Source of the DNA: Chlorobiales bacterium | GTDB lineage: Bacteria; Bacteroidota; Chlorobiia; Chlorobiales; JACMJS01 | NCBI GenBank assembly: GCA_014380515.1 | Contig: JACMJS010000048.1 | Location: forward strand, 1 to 35,169 | Direction of reading: 5' to 3' | Length of the DNA: 35,169 nt | Part shown: positions 32,029-35,169 of the stretch, piece by piece | Position numbering within the stretch: the first letter of the stretch is position 1 | How the letters are laid out: the number at the start of each line of letters is the position of its first letter | Translations under genes and position numbers: made by a program | Notes under the pieces: generated by a model | Database searches by the model: none | What the model was told of the DNA's origin: nothing | What the model saw: the letters and a program-made list of their open reading frames with translations, nothing else

Positions 32029-33141
32029 TCAACGGGTAAACATTTCAATTTTTTCTATGACGGTTTTTTCAACCGACTGCGAAATTTGATGCGGGGCTTC
32101 ACCGCGCAATCGCTTCCGCAGCACGATGCGTTCAATCGCTTCGGGCGAACGGATGAAACGAATCATGCCCGCCTCTTCCATGTATTGATCGAGCGCGCCC
32201 TGCTCGCCCGCAAAGATGCTATAGACCGGCACGCCGAGTAACGCGGCTTCGCGGTTCATTGTGCCGCCGCCGCTGATGAGCAGATCGGAAGCATATGCAA
32301 GGTCAAGTCCGTTTATCGCCCGCTTCGGAATCAAATAGTTTGTCTCCCTGTGCGCCGCATCAAACGCATGTTCGTTGATGAACGTCTCAATTTCACGTCT
32401 CTGTTCCGGCGTGCGCGGCAAGATCAACGTAAAAACATCTTCGCGTCCCAATAGTTTTTCAATCAATGATTTCAGAACCGCTTCACTTTGTTCATTGTGA
32501 TAATTGGCCGTGCTTGCAGGCGGACGCAGGGTTACAATTATTTTTTCAGTGTCAATCCGGCAATTGTTTTCCGTTTCGACTTTCCGCCAGAAATGTTCAT
32601 CGGGCCGGTAATCATGCAAATAGAGTTCTTCTTTGTAGCCTTTATACTTGAAGCGTTTCTTCGGGTCGAGGCCGATGCGGTCTAACACCATGTCAGGTAT
32701 TTTTTCCGGCACGAGCACCATCTCCGAAAGCGTGTTAAAAATTTTCGTCTCGGTGAATTCATAGTCATACATTGTGATGACGGGAATGCCGAGCAGCCAC
32801 GCGGCGATGACCATCGTCCGCGAGCCGTGGCTCAGGGCAACCGCGACGTCAATTCCGTTTTTTTTCTGCGTGCGGATGTAGGCAGCCAGTTGCAAAGCGC
32901 GAACGGCGAGGCCGTAAAGTTTGAGAACTTTGCTTTTGCCGTAGTGCAGGCCGATGATTTTGGTTTGGTGATCTAAACCGGCGTTCTGGAGAAGTTCGAG
33001 GGTTTGGGCATGATTTCGTGCGGTGAGCACAAGCGGCCTCCGGTTGGACACCGACTGATAGTGCCGGATAACCGGAATGAAGAGCGGCACATGCGGCGAA
33101 TTATCCAGATCGATCCACACGGCCTTTACACGCTCTGTCAT
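32029..33141 (-). CDS. DUF354 glycosyltransferase-like protein
   Basis: 370 aa from ATG 33141; an upstream frame to 33291 adds 50 basic residues without similarity. The start VWIDLDNSPHVPLFIPVIRHY matches the DUF354 signature. The overall form is a GT-B fold like UDP-GlcNAc 2-epimerases and MurG, with DLLISGGGTMNREAALLGVPVYSIF near the end as the nucleotide-sugar binding region. Archaeal and bacterial members sit in surface-glycan clusters. Function is not proven; a glycosyltransferase is most likely. It is upstream of the glycosylphosphotransferase with a 52-base gap and is divergent from tgt. Confidence 0.88.
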   Translation of the reverse strand: MTERVKAVWIDLDNSPHVPLFIPVIRHYQSVSNRRPLVLTARNHAQTLELLQNAGLDHQTKIIGLHYGKSKVLKLYGLAVRALQLAAYIRTQKKNGIDVAVALSHGSRTMVIAAWLLGIPVITMYDYEFTETKIFNTLSEMVLVPEKIPDMVLDRIGLDPKKRFKYKGYKEELYLHDYRPDEHFWRKVETENNCRIDTEKIIVTLRPPASTANYHNEQSEAVLKSLIEKLLGREDVFTLILPRTPEQRREIETFINEHAFDAAHRETNYLIPKRAINGLDLAYASDLLISGGGTMNREAALLGVPVYSIFAGEQGALDQYMEEAGMIRFIRSPEAIERIVLRKRLRGEAPHQISQSVEKTVIEKIEMFTR

Positions 33142-33419
33142 AACGAACAATTTTTCAAGCCGCTTTGAAACCCGGGGAGATGTCGGCGATTTATTGCCGC
33201 ATCTTTTCTTAAAGCAAGGATTTTTTAGAGGCACAAACGTACGCAATCCGTCCCGAAGTTCAAACCTGCGACAGGCGGCCTTGTGCGTCAAATCAATTCC
33301 TCGATTCCCTTTTCAATGGTTCCTTTTCTTTCTTATCGTTTCTGGTTTACCCTCGGCCACGCTCGGGGGTGGGAATAACAACCGCAAGAATTCACTTTCA
33401 CAATTCCGTTTCCTTCCGA
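33142..33419. other. Divergent intergenic region before tgt
   Basis: 278 bases without a gene. A possible stem GCACAA (33231-33236) / TTGTGC (33281-33286) is seen. At 33345-33369 TTTACCCTCGGCCACGCTCGG repeats the module seen at 4661-4682. No preQ1 riboswitch pattern was found despite the queuosine gene downstream. Confidence 0.5.
33345..33372. repeat. CCCTCGG...GCTCGGG repeat module
   Basis: It starts TTTACCCTCGG like the copy at 4661-4682 (there TTTACCCTCGGCTCGCTCGG). Both lie in intergenic DNA and are short imperfect palindromes. The position directly before the tgt start puts it in the 5' leader. Confidence 0.5.
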
Positions 33420-34553
33420 ATGAAATTTACACTGCACGCTACCGATCCGCACTCCGCCGCCCGCGCGGGCACATTGGAACTTGCACACGGCATAGTTCAG
33501 ACGCCGATTTTTATGCCCGTCGGGACGCGGGCGAGCGTCAAAGCGGTTACGCCGCGCGAACTGACGGAGATGAACGCACAGATTATTCTCGGCAACACGT
33601 ACCACCTTTACTTGCGTCCGGGCACGGAGGTGCTTTACAAGGCGGGCGGGCTGCACAAGTTTATGAACTGGATGCGGCCATTGCTCACGGACAGCGGCGG
33701 CTATCAGGTATTTTCGCTTTCCGGTTTGCGAGAGATGTCGGAAGCGGGCGTGATGTTCAAATCGCACCTCGATGGCTCGCGGCATCACTTCACGCCGGAA
33801 AATGTGATCGAGACCGAGCGGTTCATCGGTGCGGATGTAATGATGGTGCTGGACGAGTGTCCGCCACACGATGCGGGCGAAGACTATATCAGAAACTCGA
33901 ACGAACTGACGTTGCGCTGGGCGGCGCGGTGTCAGGCGCACGCGGCGAAAACGCCCGCGCACTACGGACACGCGCAAACGCTTTTCGCCATCACGCAAGG
34001 CGGCACGTTCGAACACTTGCGAAGCGAATCAACAAAACGCTTGGCTGAAATGGATTTCGAAGGCTACGCGATTGGCGGCCTTGCGGTGGGTGAACCCGCG
34101 GAAGCGATGTACCGGATGCTGGAAGTCTCGCACCCACTGTTGCCCGCAACGAAGCCGCGCTATTTGATGGGCGTCGGCACGCCGGAAAATATCTTGAATG
34201 CGATTGAACGCGGCGTCGATATGTTTGATTGCGTGATGCCGACGCGCGAAGGCCGCAATGGCCGGGTTTATACGCGGCATGGCAAAATGAATTTGCGCAG
34301 CGCGGTCTACGCACAGGATTTCCGCTCGGTTGATGAAGGCTTTGAAAATTACGTCTGTCAAAATTTTTCACGCGCCTATCTGCGGCATCTTTTCAACGTC
34401 GATGAGATTCTCGCGCTGCAACTCGCCTCGCAGCAAAACCTTTCATTTTATTTGTGGCTGACCCAAAACGCCCGCGAGCATATTCTTGCCGGTGATTTTA
34501 AAACATGGAAAGAGGAATTTTTGGCGGGCTACAACAAAGGCGAATCGGCGTAG
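33420..34553 (+). CDS. tgt: tRNA-guanine(34) transglycosylase
   Basis: 377 aa from ATG 33420; an upstream frame adds 17 residues encoded by a repeat. It exchanges guanine-34 for preQ1 in GUN-anticodon tRNAs on the way to queuosine. D91 in LLTDSGGYQVFSL and the nucleophile D270 in MFDCVMPTREGRNG are present, as are TQGG and VGEP. The bacterial zinc site is not: where E. coli has CDCYTC and a later His, this protein has FENYVC (only C313 remains) and SQQNL with Gln339 for the His. I recall related Bacteroidota enzymes also deviating here, so the change may be lineage-wide rather than damage, since the rest is intact. Confidence 0.95.
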   Translation: MKFTLHATDPHSAARAGTLELAHGIVQTPIFMPVGTRASVKAVTPRELTEMNAQIILGNTYHLYLRPGTEVLYKAGGLHKFMNWMRPLLTDSGGYQVFSLSGLREMSEAGVMFKSHLDGSRHHFTPENVIETERFIGADVMMVLDECPPHDAGEDYIRNSNELTLRWAARCQAHAAKTPAHYGHAQTLFAITQGGTFEHLRSESTKRLAEMDFEGYAIGGLAVGEPAEAMYRMLEVSHPLLPATKPRYLMGVGTPENILNAIERGVDMFDCVMPTREGRNGRVYTRHGKMNLRSAVYAQDFRSVDEGFENYVCQNFSRAYLRHLFNVDEILALQLASQQNLSFYLWLTQNAREHILAGDFKTWKEEFLAGYNKGESA

Positions 34554-34620
34554 CGGGTAAACCGCCGGAGCATTTCGCTTTCGAGGTGCGAAAAATGGTT
34601 ATGTTTGCGGCGGGGTCTGA

Positions 34621-35169
34621 ATGAAGAAAAATCTTGAACGGAGAAAAAAGATGATGGAAGTGTTTACGCTGCACCTGCCCGAAGCGGTGAGCCTGACGGA
34701 TGATCAACTATTTTATTTGTGCGAGGCGAACAAAGAACTTCGCATCGAACGTACTTCAACCGGAGAATTAATCATTATGCCCCCAGCAGGCGGCGAATCG
34801 AGCGCGAAGAACAGTATCATCACGATGCGGCTCACACTATGGAATAGTATTGCGAGAACAGGCATCGTGTTTGATTCATCCGGCGGATTCACGCTGCCCA
34901 ACAAAGCGATGCGTGCGCCCGATGCCTCGTGGGTTGCTCTCGAACGCTGGCAAGCATTGACGGATAAAGAGCGAAAGCAATTTCCGCCGCTCTGTCCTGA
35001 TTTTCTCATCGAGCTGATGTCCGAATCCGACGCGCTCCGAACCGCGCAGGAGAAAATGCAGGAATGGATGTCGAACGGATGTCGCCTCGCGTGGCTCATC
35101 AACCCGAAAACTGAGACCGCTTATATTTACCGCAGGGACAAGGCCGCTGAAACCGTTGATACATTCGGC
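34621..35169 (+). CDS. Uma2-family (DUF820) putative endonuclease, 3' end outside window
   Basis: The frame is open from ATG 34621 to the window edge (183 codons); a start at 34651/34654 (MMEVFTLHL) may be truer to the family. Matching stretches: LTDDQLFYLCEANKELRIERTSTGE, LIIMPPAGGESS, GIVFDSSGGFTLPN, RAPDASWV, CPDFLIELMSESD, KMQEWMSNGCRLAWLINP. The E...D...E-x-x pattern (PDAS, LIELMSESD) is the predicted PD-(D/E)XK nuclease core of Uma2 proteins. These are abundant in cyanobacteria and some FCB genomes, often in many copies, and their role is unknown. Confidence 0.9.
   Translation, partial: MKKNLERRKKMMEVFTLHLPEAVSLTDDQLFYLCEANKELRIERTSTGELIIMPPAGGESSAKNSIITMRLTLWNSIARTGIVFDSSGGFTLPNKAMRAPDASWVALERWQALTDKERKQFPPLCPDFLIELMSESDALRTAQEKMQEWMSNGCRLAWLINPKTETAYIYRRDKAAETVDTFG

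Noticed and set aside
33142-33419. preQ1 riboswitch upstream of tgt
   Set aside because: I looked for the AGAGGTTCTAGC...CCCTC...AAAACTAAGG pattern and did not find it; only a generic stem is present.
1-35169. tRNA, rRNA or CRISPR arrays
   Set aside because: No gap is large enough with tRNA-like TTCGAA/cloverleaf sequence, and no regularly spaced direct repeats were seen. The YCF48 units and CCG tract are protein-coding repeats.

Overview
The window comes from a Gram-negative member of the Bacteroidota/Chlorobiota (FCB) group. Two features support this: a fused LpxC-FabZ protein, a lineage hallmark for lipid A synthesis, and a secreted protein ending in a type IX secretion (T9SS type A) sorting domain of the 'NYPNPFNPNT' kind common in Ignavibacteria, Kapabacteria and Chlorobiota. 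GC content is moderate and coding density is high. I cannot assign a genus. I see no rRNA, tRNA, CRISPR array, insertion sequence or prophage.

Layout. 1-5525 is all on the minus strand: a cut-off outer-membrane beta-barrel protein, lpxC-fabZ, a TPR plus periplasmic-binding-protein fusion, and an inositol-monophosphatase family enzyme. 5875-10760 is on the plus strand: a LolD/MacB-like ABC ATPase and its FtsX-type permease, a T9SS cargo protein, a seven-repeat YCF48-like lipoprotein, and a PrsW-type intramembrane protease. 10827-19434 is on the minus strand: valS, a winged-helix regulator, a PII-like protein, an SbtA bicarbonate permease, an exported beta-carbonic anhydrase, clpP, an AgmX-type lipoprotein, a lone nuoI, and a small exported Cys/Lys-rich protein. 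19517-24184 is on the plus strand: mfd, a DUF3267 membrane zincin and a PAS protein. 24199-27520 is on the minus strand: histidine kinase, OmpR-type response regulator and a tandem LTxxQ (CpxP/Spy-like) lipoprotein. A lipase lies on the plus strand opposite them. 28743-33141 is a minus-strand surface-polysaccharide segment: acetyltransferase, sugar dehydrogenase, polyprenyl glycosylphosphotransferase and DUF354. The window closes on the plus strand with tgt and a cut-off Uma2-family protein.

Two gene groups work as systems. The first is exported carbonic anhydrase, SbtA-type HCO3- permease, PII-like SbtB-type protein and a winged-helix regulator, which reads as an inorganic-carbon uptake operon. 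Its PII-like protein lacks the Cys-containing C-terminus of cyanobacterial SbtB. The second resembles the Cpx envelope-stress system: a CpxP-like lipoprotein with a duplicated LTxxQ module, a response regulator and a kinase. In the divergent intergenic region between the lipoprotein and the lipase sits a perfect match to the enterobacterial CpxR box (GTAAA-N5-GTAAA).

Non-coding structure: several gaps carry diverged copies of short dispersed inverted repeats (termini such as GTCATTGC or TGTCATTCTGA), and a second repeat word (GTCGTTAGT) appears both in an intergenic inverted repeat and, in frame, inside the T9SS sorting domain. Four intrinsic terminators are recognisable. Starts were moved inward from the longest open frame where family length or a signal peptide demanded it.
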